Assembly: GCA_964413275.1 (NCBI GenBank)
Contig: CAYPSO010000077.1
Coordinates: 1 to 21,968 of the forward strand
Length of the DNA stretch: 21,968 nt
Direction: 5' to 3'
Source: JAABRE01 sp964413275
Lineage (GTDB): Bacteria; Cyanobacteriota; Cyanobacteriia; Cyanobacteriales; JAABRE01
Shown: piece after piece, positions 8,031 to 15,720 of the stretch
Position numbering within the stretch: position 1 is the first letter of the stretch
Layout: each line of letters starts with the position of its first letter
Made by a program: the position numbers and the translations under genes
Notes under the pieces: model-generated
What the model saw: only the letters and a program-made list of their open reading frames with translations
Database searches by the model: none
Told to the model about the DNA's origin: nothing

Positions 8031-8081
8031 TCTGCTAAGAGTCAAGGTTTATTTGCGGCGGCTCAACTTCACCGTTCTGCC
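7994..8081. other. Degenerate integron attC-like recombination site
   Basis: GCCTAAC (7994-8000) resembles an R'' core. TTGGAGCCGACGGC (8007-8020) pairs with GCGGCGGCTCAA (8055-8066) as TTG/CAA, one unpaired G, then AGCCG/CGGCT. That is the stem with an extrahelical base seen in attC sites. GTTCTGC (8074-8080) sits where the R' core GTTRRRY belongs but is mutated. Outer spacers are six and seven bases. The position overlaps the 3' end of a toxin-antitoxin gene, as in cassettes of chromosomal integrons. No integrase is in the window. Confidence 0.42.
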
Positions 8082-8387
8082 GCAACATCATCTGATTGAA
8101 AATTAGTAGTCCTAAAAGTCGAAAACTTCATGAAGTTAGGATTCCTATCCATAAAATGCTAGAGTCATTGCTAGAATTTATACTAGATATGGCTTTCAGA
8201 AGCAGCTACAGCAATATGGAATTATTTAACAACTAGGATAAATTGTTATAATAGAATGTCTTGAGTCAGATCTGGAACAGGCTGACGGTCATCAGTATTA
8301 CCAGGTGTAAGCTTGAAAGCCAGTAGTTCTTCTTTGTCATTTGAGGGATCGAACGACAATATTTTTCAAAACTTTAATAGAAATCAT
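8082..8387. other. Gap with a transposase relic
   Basis: Apart from the IS982-like fragment at 8246-8362, this stretch shows no gene. It is AT-rich on the left of the relic, and I found no intact terminal inverted repeats around the relic. Confidence 0.5.
8246..8362 (-). pseudogene. IS982-family transposase relic
   Basis: On the minus strand one frame reads SFDPSNDKEELLAFKLTPGN followed by TDDRQPVPDLTQDILL and a stop. The block E-L-L-A-F-K-L-T-P-G-N-x-D-D-R-x-P-V-P is characteristic of IS982-family transposases around one of the catalytic acidic residues. Only about 38 codons survive; both the start and the conserved region after the block are missing. It marks an old insertion at the edge of the accessory region, 26 bases beyond the stop of the TIGR03279-type gene. 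Confidence 0.7.
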
Positions 8388-9734
8388 CTACATCACAGAA
8401 AATTTCGGTAAGTTGGAATAACTCACACAAGTATTTATTAATTCTTCGATACCATTTACAGGAATTATTTTTGTTTTTAATTCTTGAGCAACATCATTAA
8501 TACTTACATCGTCCAAAAATAATAAATCTCCATGTTTGAGCATAACTGTAGGTAATAAAATTCCCTCACCTAAGTTTTTATTTTTTAATCCCGTAATTAA
8601 ATCTTCTCCTGTTAATAAACCAGTTACCGTAATTTCTTGTCCCCAATAATTACTATTTAAAGCTATTAAATTAACTTCTAAATTTTCTACTTGATTTAAT
8701 CTATTTACTAGAGGTTGAAAAGCGTGTTCTACTGCATTACCTACTATCCAAGTTAACTTAGTAGATTGATTTAAACTTGGTGGTAGCATTTTCTGAGATA
8801 CTTCTTGAAATTGCTTAATAAACTGACGAATAGAACCAACACCATTACCAATTTGAGGATAATCTTCATAATGAGATTCTGGTGGTAAATCTTCTTGGGC
8901 AATTAAAAACCATTCATCAGCTAACCAAGCAAAATTACTTCCTAATTCTTGAGAAAATTTCTGTTGCAATTTTTGGACTTGCTTAATAACTTCTCTCGCT
9001 TTTTGTTTACTCACAGGAATTAATCGATCTTCTTGGGGGCGAAAACGGGTTAAGCCTACAGGTACAACCGCCGCAGAAGCTACTGCCGGAAATTCTCCCT
9101 GATGAAAACTTGCTAAATCTAATAGGGTTTTTTCTAAATGAATATCATCATTAATACCGGGACAAACTACCACTTGAGCATGAATTTGTAAACCTTGGTC
9201 TTGAAACCATTTTAACTGTTCTAAAATTTCTCCCGCACGATTATTTTTTAATAGTCTAATTCTAATTTCTGGTTCAGTTGCGTGTACAGAAACATAAAGA
9301 GGAGACAATCGCATTCTCGTAATTCTGGCCCATTCTTTTTCAGTTAAATTAGTTAAAGTTAAATAACTTCCATAGAGAAAACTTAAGCGATAATCATCAT
9401 CTTTAAAATATAAACTATTTCTTTTGCCCGGAGGTTGCTGGTCAATAAAACAAAAAGGACAACGATTATTACACTGAATTAAGCCATCAAAAAGTGCAGT
9501 TTCAAATTCTAAACCTAAGTCTTCATCATAATCTTTTTCTATTTCAATGGCATGGGTTTTACCTTTTTTATCTAATACTTCAATTCTTAAAAAGTCATCA
9601 GCACAGGCAAATTGATAATCAATTAAATCTCTTAAATTTTCGCCATCAATAGAAATAATTGCATCTCCAGCTTCAAAGCCAATTTCTTCTGCTATTGAGT
9701 TAGGAATTACTTTACTAATATAGGCCGGTTTCAT
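8388..9734 (-). CDS. TIGR03279-type PDZ / radical SAM-like / DUF512 protein
   Basis: A 448-residue putative Fe-S enzyme conserved in cyanobacteria. Residues 1-65 form a PDZ domain (ISKVIPNSIAEEIGFEAGD, then IISIDGENLRDLIDYQ). The cluster motif is C-x3-C-x2-C at residues 88, 92 and 95 (QCNNRCPFCFIDQ), the radical-SAM arrangement. It is followed by LYVSVHATEPEIR and VVCPGINDD, which fit the barrel. The C-terminal half, with GNAVEHAFQPLVNRL and TGLLTGEDL, is DUF512. The order PDZ, Fe-S, DUF512 and the length match the family. Its substrate is not known. It lies 68 bases downstream of uppP on the same strand and may be co-transcribed. Confidence 0.9.
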   Translation of the reverse strand: MKPAYISKVIPNSIAEEIGFEAGDAIISIDGENLRDLIDYQFACADDFLRIEVLDKKGKTHAIEIEKDYDEDLGLEFETALFDGLIQCNNRCPFCFIDQQPPGKRNSLYFKDDDYRLSFLYGSYLTLTNLTEKEWARITRMRLSPLYVSVHATEPEIRIRLLKNNRAGEILEQLKWFQDQGLQIHAQVVVCPGINDDIHLEKTLLDLASFHQGEFPAVASAAVVPVGLTRFRPQEDRLIPVSKQKAREVIKQVQKLQQKFSQELGSNFAWLADEWFLIAQEDLPPESHYEDYPQIGNGVGSIRQFIKQFQEVSQKMLPPSLNQSTKLTWIVGNAVEHAFQPLVNRLNQVENLEVNLIALNSNYWGQEITVTGLLTGEDLITGLKNKNLGEGILLPTVMLKHGDLLFLDDVSINDVAQELKTKIIPVNGIEELINTCVSYSNLPKFSVM

Positions 9735-9752
9735 AAAAAAATAGTTAGTTCG

Positions 9753-9785
9753 TAGTTCGTTGTTAATAGGTAAGAGGTAAGAGGT
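9753..9785. repeat. Degenerate heptamer repeats between uppP and the DUF512 gene
   Basis: Imperfect 7-bp units (GTAAGAG, GTAAGAG, GTAATAA) and a repeated TAGTTCG occupy the short gap between two co-directional genes. They resemble the other STRR-like arrays of the window but are more decayed. Confidence 0.4.
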
Positions 9786-9802
9786 AATAATTATCTTAGT
9801 GG

Positions 9803-10762
9803 TTAGAATTTCCCAATAAAAATTGCTCCTAAAATAACTAATCCAAAAATTAATCTATACCAAACAAAAACCCAAGTATTTTGTTTTTTTAGATATTCAA
9901 TTAACCAAGCAATTGCCAAATAGGAAAAAATTGCGGCTGAAATTACACCTACTATTAATGATAATATCTCATCTCCATTAATACCAATTTCTAAAACTCC
10001 TTTAAGCTCCACTAAACCTGCTAAAGTAATGGCAGGAATACCTAACAAAAAAGAAAAACGAGCAGCAGTAGCTCTTTCTAAATTAATAAATAAACCAGAG
10101 GTTATGGTTGAGCCAGAACGAGATACTCCCGGAACTAAAGCTAAAGATTGAGCTAATCCCATTAAAATACCATCTTTAGAGGTTAAATGGTCAAAATCTC
10201 GCTTTTGTTTGCCTATATATTCCGCCAGAGCTAATAATAAGGCCATAATAATTGAAGCAATGGCGATCGCAGTCATACTTCTTAATTTCGTATCGTACCA
10301 ATCTGGTTCAAAAGCCTTTAATAATAAGCCACAAACCACAATGGGTAATGTACCAATGGCAATACCTATAGCTATCCTTAGCTCCTGAGATTGATAATTG
10401 GACTTTTGTAGAGCTTTAATCGTACCGAGAGTTAAAGAACTAATATCTCCCCAAAAATACCATAAAACCGCCGCAATACTACCCAATTGTATCACCGCCG
10501 TATATGTTACTCCCGGATCGCCCCAACCTAAAGCGACAGGTACAACTTTTAAATGAGCGGTGCTGCTGATAGGTAAAAATTCGGTTAAACCTTGTACCAT
10601 GCCCAAAATTGCGGCTTGAAACCAATTAAATTGGGCTTGAGTATTTGTCAGGGTTGTTTCTGAAGCACTTGCTATTTTAATTAAACCAGTACAATTTAAG
10701 GTCAAACTTAAACTTAAACCTATCCAAATTAGCCACTTTCTCAAGAATTTAATTAATTTCAT
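9803..10762 (-). CDS. uppP: Undecaprenyl-diphosphatase (UppP/BacA)
   Basis: A 319-residue polytopic membrane enzyme that dephosphorylates undecaprenyl diphosphate to recycle the lipid carrier for peptidoglycan and polysaccharide synthesis; it also underlies basal bacitracin resistance. The catalytic Glu-rich motif is QGLTEFLPISSTAH (57-70), and the second conserved motif PGVSRSGST lies near residue 213. Several hydrophobic helices follow. The first 45 residues are an N-terminal extension with a hydrophobic segment ahead of the usual start of the family; such extensions occur in cyanobacterial homologues. Whether it is a cleaved signal or an extra helix cannot be told from sequence. Confidence 0.95.
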   Translation of the reverse strand: MKLIKFLRKWLIWIGLSLSLTLNCTGLIKIASASETTLTNTQAQFNWFQAAILGMVQGLTEFLPISSTAHLKVVPVALGWGDPGVTYTAVIQLGSIAAVLWYFWGDISSLTLGTIKALQKSNYQSQELRIAIGIAIGTLPIVVCGLLLKAFEPDWYDTKLRSMTAIAIASIIMALLLALAEYIGKQKRDFDHLTSKDGILMGLAQSLALVPGVSRSGSTITSGLFINLERATAARFSFLLGIPAITLAGLVELKGVLEIGINGDEILSLIVGVISAAIFSYLAIAWLIEYLKKQNTWVFVWYRLIFGLVILGAIFIGKF

Positions 10763-10830
10763 CTTTAATACTTAATTTTTGTTTTATATAGCTACAATTC
10801 AATAATGTTAGCTCACTAAAAACATTGAAC

Positions 10831-10847
10831 GGTGGGCATTGCCCAGC
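10831..10847. repeat. Third, slightly mutated copy of the GGTGGGC palindrome
   Basis: GGTGGGCATTGCCCAGC differs from the copy at 5429 by the orientation of the loop and one arm mismatch. It lies between uppP and the chimeric MazF-like ORF. Confidence 0.65.
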
Positions 10848-10876
10848 AACAATTGTTTCATTTTTATTTGAAATCA

Positions 10877-11158
10877 CTATATATTATCTATCACAGCATA
10901 AATTTCTTCTAAAATACCTTGTTTGTTCTTGATTCTCTGAGCATCTACAGCCCTCATTTGACTTAAGTTGATGTGTCGATTTGCATTTAGTCCATTCTGT
11001 GCGGTTGGTTTAATATTTACTACGAATGGGTAAGTCTTTGTTCCAATCAATAAGGGGGCAACTATTGTCGTTGTCCCATTTTGGTTGCCAATAAAGCCAT
11101 CTACATCAGCAGCATTAAATCGTTTAATCCACTTTTTTATTAACTCTTTTGGTGTCAT
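10877..11158 (-). CDS. Chimeric small ORF: NTF2-like start fused to MazF-like C-terminus
   Basis: A 93-residue ORF that appears to be two gene fragments joined in frame. Residues 1-21 (MTPKELIKKWIKRFNAADVDG) match the start of SnoaL/NTF2-like proteins, which normally continue for about 100 more residues. From about residue 24, NQNGTTTIVAPL...TYPFVVNI...NGLNANRHINLSQMRAVD resembles the C-terminal two-thirds of MazF/PemK endoribonuclease toxins, including the I-N-L-S-Q-x-R-x-V-D motif. The MazF N-terminal strands, which carry the R/P loop needed for RNA cleavage, are absent. I therefore expect no toxin activity. No mazE-like gene is visible next to it. It may be translated but is best viewed as a decayed fusion. 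Confidence 0.55.
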   Translation of the reverse strand: MTPKELIKKWIKRFNAADVDGFIGNQNGTTTIVAPLLIGTKTYPFVVNIKPTAQNGLNANRHINLSQMRAVDAQRIKNKQGILEEIYAVIDNI

Positions 11159-11445
11159 ATCAAATCCGGTTAAATAACCATAATTAAAATTTCTGTAATC
11201 CCTGATTTAACAGGATCGCAACTATGGCCAATCAAAGGGATTTGATATCATAAATCACCTCGGCTTATGAGAATATCGATCATCATCCCCATCCCCCTAG
11301 AATTGAGCGAGCGGGGCTCGCCATATCCAATCGAAGCTTGGGGGGCTTAGGTGAGGAATCATACCCAGAATCAGCAACGCCAGAATTTTTATCTTTTGAT
11401 TTACAATGTCTGCGGTAACCCAGGGGCGGCCAAAAACCGTTGATT
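11159..11445. other. Gap at the left edge of the GC-rich island, with a short hairpin
   Basis: Composition changes here from AT-rich (left of about 11280) to GC-rich. GCGAGC, GGG, GCTCGC form a 6-bp stem at 11307-11321, without a T-run on either side. GGTTA-AA-TAACC occurs just upstream of the chimeric ORF. I see no gene. Confidence 0.5.
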
Positions 11446-12609
11446 TCAAAACCCGCCCGATCCGCCGCTCGATTTCACCGTTTGCTTCGGCGACGTCAGG
11501 TCTCGGTCGGTATTGGTCTCGATGTACTGGAGATTCTGCTGGCGGATGCGCGCTGCTTCGTCGTCATACAGGAATGGCAAGAATGCATATCGTGAACCTG
11601 ATGTGACAGGAGTAGCCTCGTGCAGCAACGAACAGGAAAACACAACGGCACCGCCAGCGGGTGCAACATACCGCTGCCGTCCGAATTCGGGAAACCATAA
11701 TTGACCGCCCTCGTATTCATCGGTATTGAGATTCACAGAAACGGCGAAGCGTCGATGAGCCGTGCCTTTTGTCGTGTTGTCGCGGTGGGCACGAAAATGC
11801 CCAGCCGTCGAACTGTCGTAACAGGCAACAATGTACCGTTCAATCCTTGTTGCGCGGAATTGAAATGCCTTGTGGATCTCAGGAACCAGTCGATCATGAA
11901 TGCGATGCATACAAGCTTTCCGCAATCGTTCATCCAGAATCTCCTGATCGCGTCGCCGTTTGTGGCCGTAGTCATAAACCGCAACCGTCTTGCCGTCGAC
12001 CTCACGCATGAAGCCAGACTCCTTGCCGCCAAGGTGGTCATAGTATTGAATCAGAACCCTGCACAGATCAGGCTCAAAGATACGCGGAACGACAAGTATC
12101 GGAGCCGGAACATCAGCCAGCGACGCAGGTTTCAAACGCGGTAACGAGTTCAAAGCTGTCATTACGGCATCGACATGCTGTTCAGCGACCAGGAAGAATG
12201 GCACAATCGCAACGACACGCAAACGCTCGTCAAGCACAAAAGTCTGTGGTACGTACTTCGAGTTCCCCGTTTCGTCTGTAGCCCCATTCGCCCCATACAG
12301 CGTGCTAACGCGTCGGTCGAAGTCCCAAAAAACGTGGATCCCCGGCAATTCCTCCTGAACAAGCCCTTGCGCTTCGTCTTGTGGGTCGACGCTGACGCCG
12401 AAGAAGCAGCAATTCACGTCGTCGAAGCTCTCGCGACGCGAGCGGAATGCGTCCAGCGTCTGTCGAGCTATTTCATTGGTGGACGACCCAAAAAAACAGA
12501 GCACGATAAAATGGCCGGCCATGGTGTAGAAATGAAAACGAGGGTTTACAGGAGAACGGCATTCAAACCATGGTGCCGGTTCGCCGAGTTGTGGTTTTGG
12601 ATGTTCCAT
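11446..12609 (-). CDS. Thioredoxin-fold / 2OG-Fe(II) dioxygenase fusion protein
   Basis: A 387-residue two-domain protein. Residues 1-155 resemble an AhpC/TSA peroxiredoxin (LGEPAPWFECRSPVNPRF, then FIVLCFFGSSTNE). However, the place of the peroxidatic Cys reads S-S-T-N, so peroxidase activity is doubtful. Residues 165-350 form a prolyl-4-hydroxylase-type double-stranded beta-helix: iron ligands H275 and D277 (HFRAHRD) and H330 (LLHEATPV), with R340 for 2-oxoglutarate. A GTG at 12678 is open, but the predicted promoter at 12669-12698 overlaps it, so I use the ATG at 12609. Base composition is about half G+C against about 20-35% for neighbours, which indicates transfer, probably from a proteobacterium. 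The hydroxylated substrate is unknown. Confidence 0.85.
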   Translation of the reverse strand: MEHPKPQLGEPAPWFECRSPVNPRFHFYTMAGHFIVLCFFGSSTNEIARQTLDAFRSRRESFDDVNCCFFGVSVDPQDEAQGLVQEELPGIHVFWDFDRRVSTLYGANGATDETGNSKYVPQTFVLDERLRVVAIVPFFLVAEQHVDAVMTALNSLPRLKPASLADVPAPILVVPRIFEPDLCRVLIQYYDHLGGKESGFMREVDGKTVAVYDYGHKRRRDQEILDERLRKACMHRIHDRLVPEIHKAFQFRATRIERYIVACYDSSTAGHFRAHRDNTTKGTAHRRFAVSVNLNTDEYEGGQLWFPEFGRQRYVAPAGGAVVFSCSLLHEATPVTSGSRYAFLPFLYDDEAARIRQQNLQYIETNTDRDLTSPKQTVKSSGGSGGF

Positions 12610-12668
12610 AATTGAGTCGCAGAACTTGGTCTTGTATTGCAAATGCGGATAATATTCTCTAGGGGGCG

Positions 12669-12698
12669 ATTTTACCACAAATTACGGATAAATGTCAA
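12669..12698 (-). promoter_or_regulatory. Near-consensus sigma-70 promoter for the dioxygenase gene
   Basis: On the minus strand TTGACA (12698-12693), an 18-base spacer and TAAAAT (12674-12669) form a strong -35/-10 pair. Transcription would begin near 12662, giving a leader of about 50 bases to the ATG at 12609 and excluding the GTG at 12678. Confidence 0.6.
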
Positions 12699-12828
12699 CA
12701 CTCTTTTAAGCTAATGCTGTTAATGCTGTAACGGGAGTCCTCTTGCGACATCCCGATAGGATTTAAATCGTTCGTTTTTATTATCTATGACAAAAATTAC
12801 AAAATATTTATTAAACTAAATTTTGAAA

Positions 12829-12854
12829 TTGATAATGATTACTATTATTATCAA
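12829..12854. promoter_or_regulatory. Fur/Zur-like palindromic operator upstream of the metal ATPase
   Basis: TTGATAAT, ten bases, ATTATCAA is a perfect 8-bp inverted repeat. The left half continues as GATAATGATTA, close to the classical Fur box half GATAATGAT. It lies about 70 bases before the P1B ATPase start, a sensible operator position. Fur and Zur sites look alike, so the regulator cannot be decided. The SmtB/ZiaR-type 12-2-12 element, usual for zinc exporters, is not seen. Confidence 0.45.
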
Positions 12855-12921
12855 ATAAACCTTTTAAAAATATTTGCTATGTTAACATTTAGAAAAAATA
12901 TTATTAAAATTTTTCTTGATT

Positions 12922-14835
12922 ATGAGTAATCACGCATCTTGTTGTCATTGTGAGTCTGACTTCCATACAGAAACTACTAATCTTAACAAAGAAATAGGTA
13001 TTATTATAGTAATAGTTATTTTATTTTCTCTTGGAATCATAACAGAAAATAAACTTCACAATACAAATTATCAATTTATTGAATATTTAATTTTTATTCC
13101 TACTTATCTGTTAAGTGGTTGGTCAGTGTTAACCAGTGCAGGTAAAAATATTCTTAGGGGCAAAGTATTTGATGAAAACTTTTTAATGACCATTGCAACC
13201 TTGGGAGCATTTGCTATTCATGAATTTCCTGAAGCTGTAGCAGTCATGTTCTTTTTTCGTATCGGGGAATTATGCCAAAATTTAGCAGTTAATAATTCTC
13301 GTAAATCTATCAAATCTTTATTAGAAATTCGTCCTGATTATGCCAATTTAAAAGTAAATAATGAAATTAAAAAAATATCTCCTAATCTTGTAAAAGTTGG
13401 CGATATAATTTTAGTCAATCCGGGAGAAAAAATTCCCCTAGATGGTGAAGTAATTACCGGAGAATCTCAAGTCGATACTTCCCCCCTAACAGGAGAATCA
13501 ACTCCTCGTCACTTTACAACAGGAAAAACAGTTTTAGCGGGGATGCTTAATCAAACAGGAGTTTTAGTAATTAAAGTTACTAAATTATTTACCGAATCTT
13601 CCATTACTAAAATTTTAGATTTAGTGGAAAATGCTACCCGTAACAAAGCAAAAACCGAAAAATTTATTACTCGTTTTGCTCGTTATTATAGTCCCATTGT
13701 AGTTGTTCTTTCCCTATTAGTTGCTTTGCTGCCTCCACTATTTATTCCAAATAGTACATCATCAGAATGGGTTTATCGAGCTTTAATTTTATTAGTTATT
13801 TCCTGTCCTTGTGGCTTAGTAATTAGCATTCCCCTTGGTTATTTTGGTGGTATTGGTGGTGCAGCTAAACGAGGAATACTTATTAAAGGTTCTACCTTTT
13901 TAGATAGCTTAAAATCAGTAAAAAAAGTAATTTTTGATAAAACTGGAACTTTAACTAAAGGAGTATTTAAAGTAACAGAAATAGTCCCCTATAATGGCTT
14001 TGATTCAGCACAACTTTTATCTTGGGCAGCCGCCGCCGAATACCATTCTAATCATCCCATATCCCAATCCATTAAAGCTTCATATACAGGTAAATTAGAA
14101 GGAATAGAAATTAGTAATTATCAAGAAATACCGGGTTATGGAATTAGGGCTAAAGTCGATAACAAAAGTGTAATAGCTGGTAGTGATCGCTTATTACATC
14201 AAGAAAATATTGACCATAATACTTGTCACATTCAAGGAACAATAGTTCACCTTGCTATTGATAATAAATATGCTGGATATATTTCTATTGCAGATGAAAT
14301 TAAAACTGAAGCGATCGCAGCTATATCTTCTTTAAAAAAACTAGAAATTGAACAAATAATTATGTTAACAGGAGATAGGGAAGATGTAGCAAAAAAAATA
14401 GCAAACCAACTCAATTTAGATAGTTATCAAGCTGAATTATTACCAGAAAACAAACTAACATCACTCGAAGCAATTATTAATCAAAGTAATAAAAATGAGA
14501 AAGTAGCTTTTGTGGGAGATGGTATTAACGATGCTCCTGTTATGGCTAGAGCAGATGTAGGCATAGCTATGGGAGGATTAGGCTCAGATGCTGCCATTGA
14601 AACCGCCGATGTAGTTTTAATGACAGATAACCCCTCTCAAGTCGCTGAAGCAATTAAAATAGGTAAAAAAACTTATCAAATTATTTGGCAAAATATCAGT
14701 TTTGCTTTAGGTATTAAAGGTTTATTTATTTTACTCGGACTTATCGGAATAGCTACTTTATGGGAGGCTGTTTTTGCTGATGTTGGCGTAGCTTTATTAG
14801 CGATTGTTAATGCCAATCGCATAATTTATAAATAA
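12922..14835 (+). CDS. P1B-type heavy-metal ATPase, Zn/Cd/Pb class
   Basis: A 637-residue metal-transporting P-type ATPase that uses ATP to move a soft divalent cation across the membrane. Motifs run in order: TGES (190-193, actuator), CPC (295-297, metal site in the sixth helix), DKTGT (339-343, phosphorylated Asp), HP (378-379) and GDGINDAP (532-539). N591-x7-K599 and the D620-V-G motif in the last helices mark the P1B-2 subgroup (ZntA/CadA/ZiaA). No N-terminal HMA domain is present; only a short Cys/His cluster (CCHCESDFH, 7-15) could sense or bind metal. A TTG at 12916 could add two residues; I use the ATG. Zinc or cadmium export is likely. A Fur/Zur-like palindrome upstream is unusual for an exporter. 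Confidence 0.9.
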   Translation: MSNHASCCHCESDFHTETTNLNKEIGIIIVIVILFSLGIITENKLHNTNYQFIEYLIFIPTYLLSGWSVLTSAGKNILRGKVFDENFLMTIATLGAFAIHEFPEAVAVMFFFRIGELCQNLAVNNSRKSIKSLLEIRPDYANLKVNNEIKKISPNLVKVGDIILVNPGEKIPLDGEVITGESQVDTSPLTGESTPRHFTTGKTVLAGMLNQTGVLVIKVTKLFTESSITKILDLVENATRNKAKTEKFITRFARYYSPIVVVLSLLVALLPPLFIPNSTSSEWVYRALILLVISCPCGLVISIPLGYFGGIGGAAKRGILIKGSTFLDSLKSVKKVIFDKTGTLTKGVFKVTEIVPYNGFDSAQLLSWAAAAEYHSNHPISQSIKASYTGKLEGIEISNYQEIPGYGIRAKVDNKSVIAGSDRLLHQENIDHNTCHIQGTIVHLAIDNKYAGYISIADEIKTEAIAAISSLKKLEIEQIIMLTGDREDVAKKIANQLNLDSYQAELLPENKLTSLEAIINQSNKNEKVAFVGDGINDAPVMARADVGIAMGGLGSDAAIETADVVLMTDNPSQVAEAIKIGKKTYQIIWQNISFALGIKGLFILLGLIGIATLWEAVFADVGVALLAIVNANRIIYK

Positions 14836-14874
14836 TGAATTCATCCTTGATTCTTTCAATCCCATCAAATCATT

Positions 14875-15441
14875 TTAATAATCTAAAGTTATATTTAATT
14901 CTGGTAAAACATCTTCTCCTAATAAACTAACTGGCATATTTAAAACTTCTGTTGGTTTATCTGGACGATAAATTTCTACTTGTTTTTGTTGCGGATTAAT
15001 CAACCATCCTAGTTTTAATCCCGAATCTAAATATTCCTGCATTTTATCTTGTAATTGTTTTAATCTGTCACTTTTTGACCTTAATTCAATGACAAAATCA
15101 GGACAAATAGGCGGAAAACCTTGCCTTTCTTCAGTAGTTAAACTTTCCCATTTTTCCAATGATACCCAAGCTACATCAGGAGAGCGATCACCCCCATTTG
15201 GTAAACTAAAAATAGTTGATGAACTAAAAACTTTACCTAATTTAGTTTGACGATTCCAAATAACAATATCACCAATTAAATTAGCTTCTTTTTCACCACT
15301 TTCGCCGCCAACTGGGGACATAATAATCAGTTCTCCTTCAGGGTTTCTCTCTAACTGTAATTGTGGATTATTCAGGCAAATTTGATAGAATTGTTCTCTA
15401 TTTAAAGATGCAATAGATTTAAGATTTAAAACAGTAGTCAT
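14875..15441 (-). CDS. Uma2-family (DUF820) PD-(D/E)XK nuclease
   Basis: A 188-residue protein of the Uma2 family, which is greatly expanded in cyanobacteria. It shows the usual opening (NREQFYQICLNNPQLQLER), the internal SPVGGESGEKEANLIGDI, and the nuclease-like core PDVAWVS (D about 90) followed by CPDFVIELRSKSD (D-x-x-I-E-L-R-S). It ends with MQEYLDSGLKLGWLINP. Length is standard. The fold is that of restriction-like endonucleases, but the function of most members is unknown; a link to mobile DNA is often suggested. It converges on the ATPase gene with 39 bases between. Confidence 0.92.
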   Translation of the reverse strand: MTTVLNLKSIASLNREQFYQICLNNPQLQLERNPEGELIIMSPVGGESGEKEANLIGDIVIWNRQTKLGKVFSSSTIFSLPNGGDRSPDVAWVSLEKWESLTTEERQGFPPICPDFVIELRSKSDRLKQLQDKMQEYLDSGLKLGWLINPQQKQVEIYRPDKPTEVLNMPVSLLGEDVLPELNITLDY

Positions 15442-15526
15442 TTACCTTACGTCGCAATTATATTTACTATTTAATATTAGCTAAAAAAAATTTGAGGCTT
15501 GACCAACGAAAAGAAAGAATAAAATT

Positions 15527-15661
15527 AGGACTTACGTAGTTCAACAGAAAATTAAGCTTTTGGTCTGTGTCAAGGTTAAAGGGAAAAGGTTGGATTGATC
15601 CTTTAACCCTTCACCCTTAACCCTTCACCAATCTTAACCAATAACTAAGTGCGTAAGTCCT
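15527..15661. mobile_element. MITE-like element with AGGACTTACG terminal inverted repeats
   Basis: AGGACTTACGTAGTT at the left end mirrors AACTAAGTGCGTAAGTCCT at the right (10 bp perfect, longer with gaps), bounding 135 bases without a gene. The interior holds short direct repeats of the CCCTTCACC/CCCTTAACC type. Such GGACTTACG ends are common on small non-autonomous elements in cyanobacteria. I cannot define a clean target-site duplication. The rest of the 15442-15767 gap is otherwise AT-rich. Confidence 0.65.
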
Positions 15662-15720
15662 GAAAATATTTAGATTCTAATCCCCCCTAGGGGCATTTAT
15701 TTTGGTATATTAGGGAATGT

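Noticed and set aside
11701..12615. Several ORFs of 66-147 codons opposite or overlapping the dioxygenase gene
   Set aside because: Shadows of a GC-rich gene on the minus strand; no recognisable domains, while the minus frame has intact catalytic motifs.
12678..12678. GTG start for the dioxygenase gene
   Set aside because: It overlaps the predicted -10 element; the ATG at 12609 begins exactly where the thioredoxin-like domain begins.
12732..12755. CGGGAGTC...GACATCCCG hairpin as a terminator
   Set aside because: It has a bulge, no T-run and lies upstream of both flanking genes, so it does not end either transcript.
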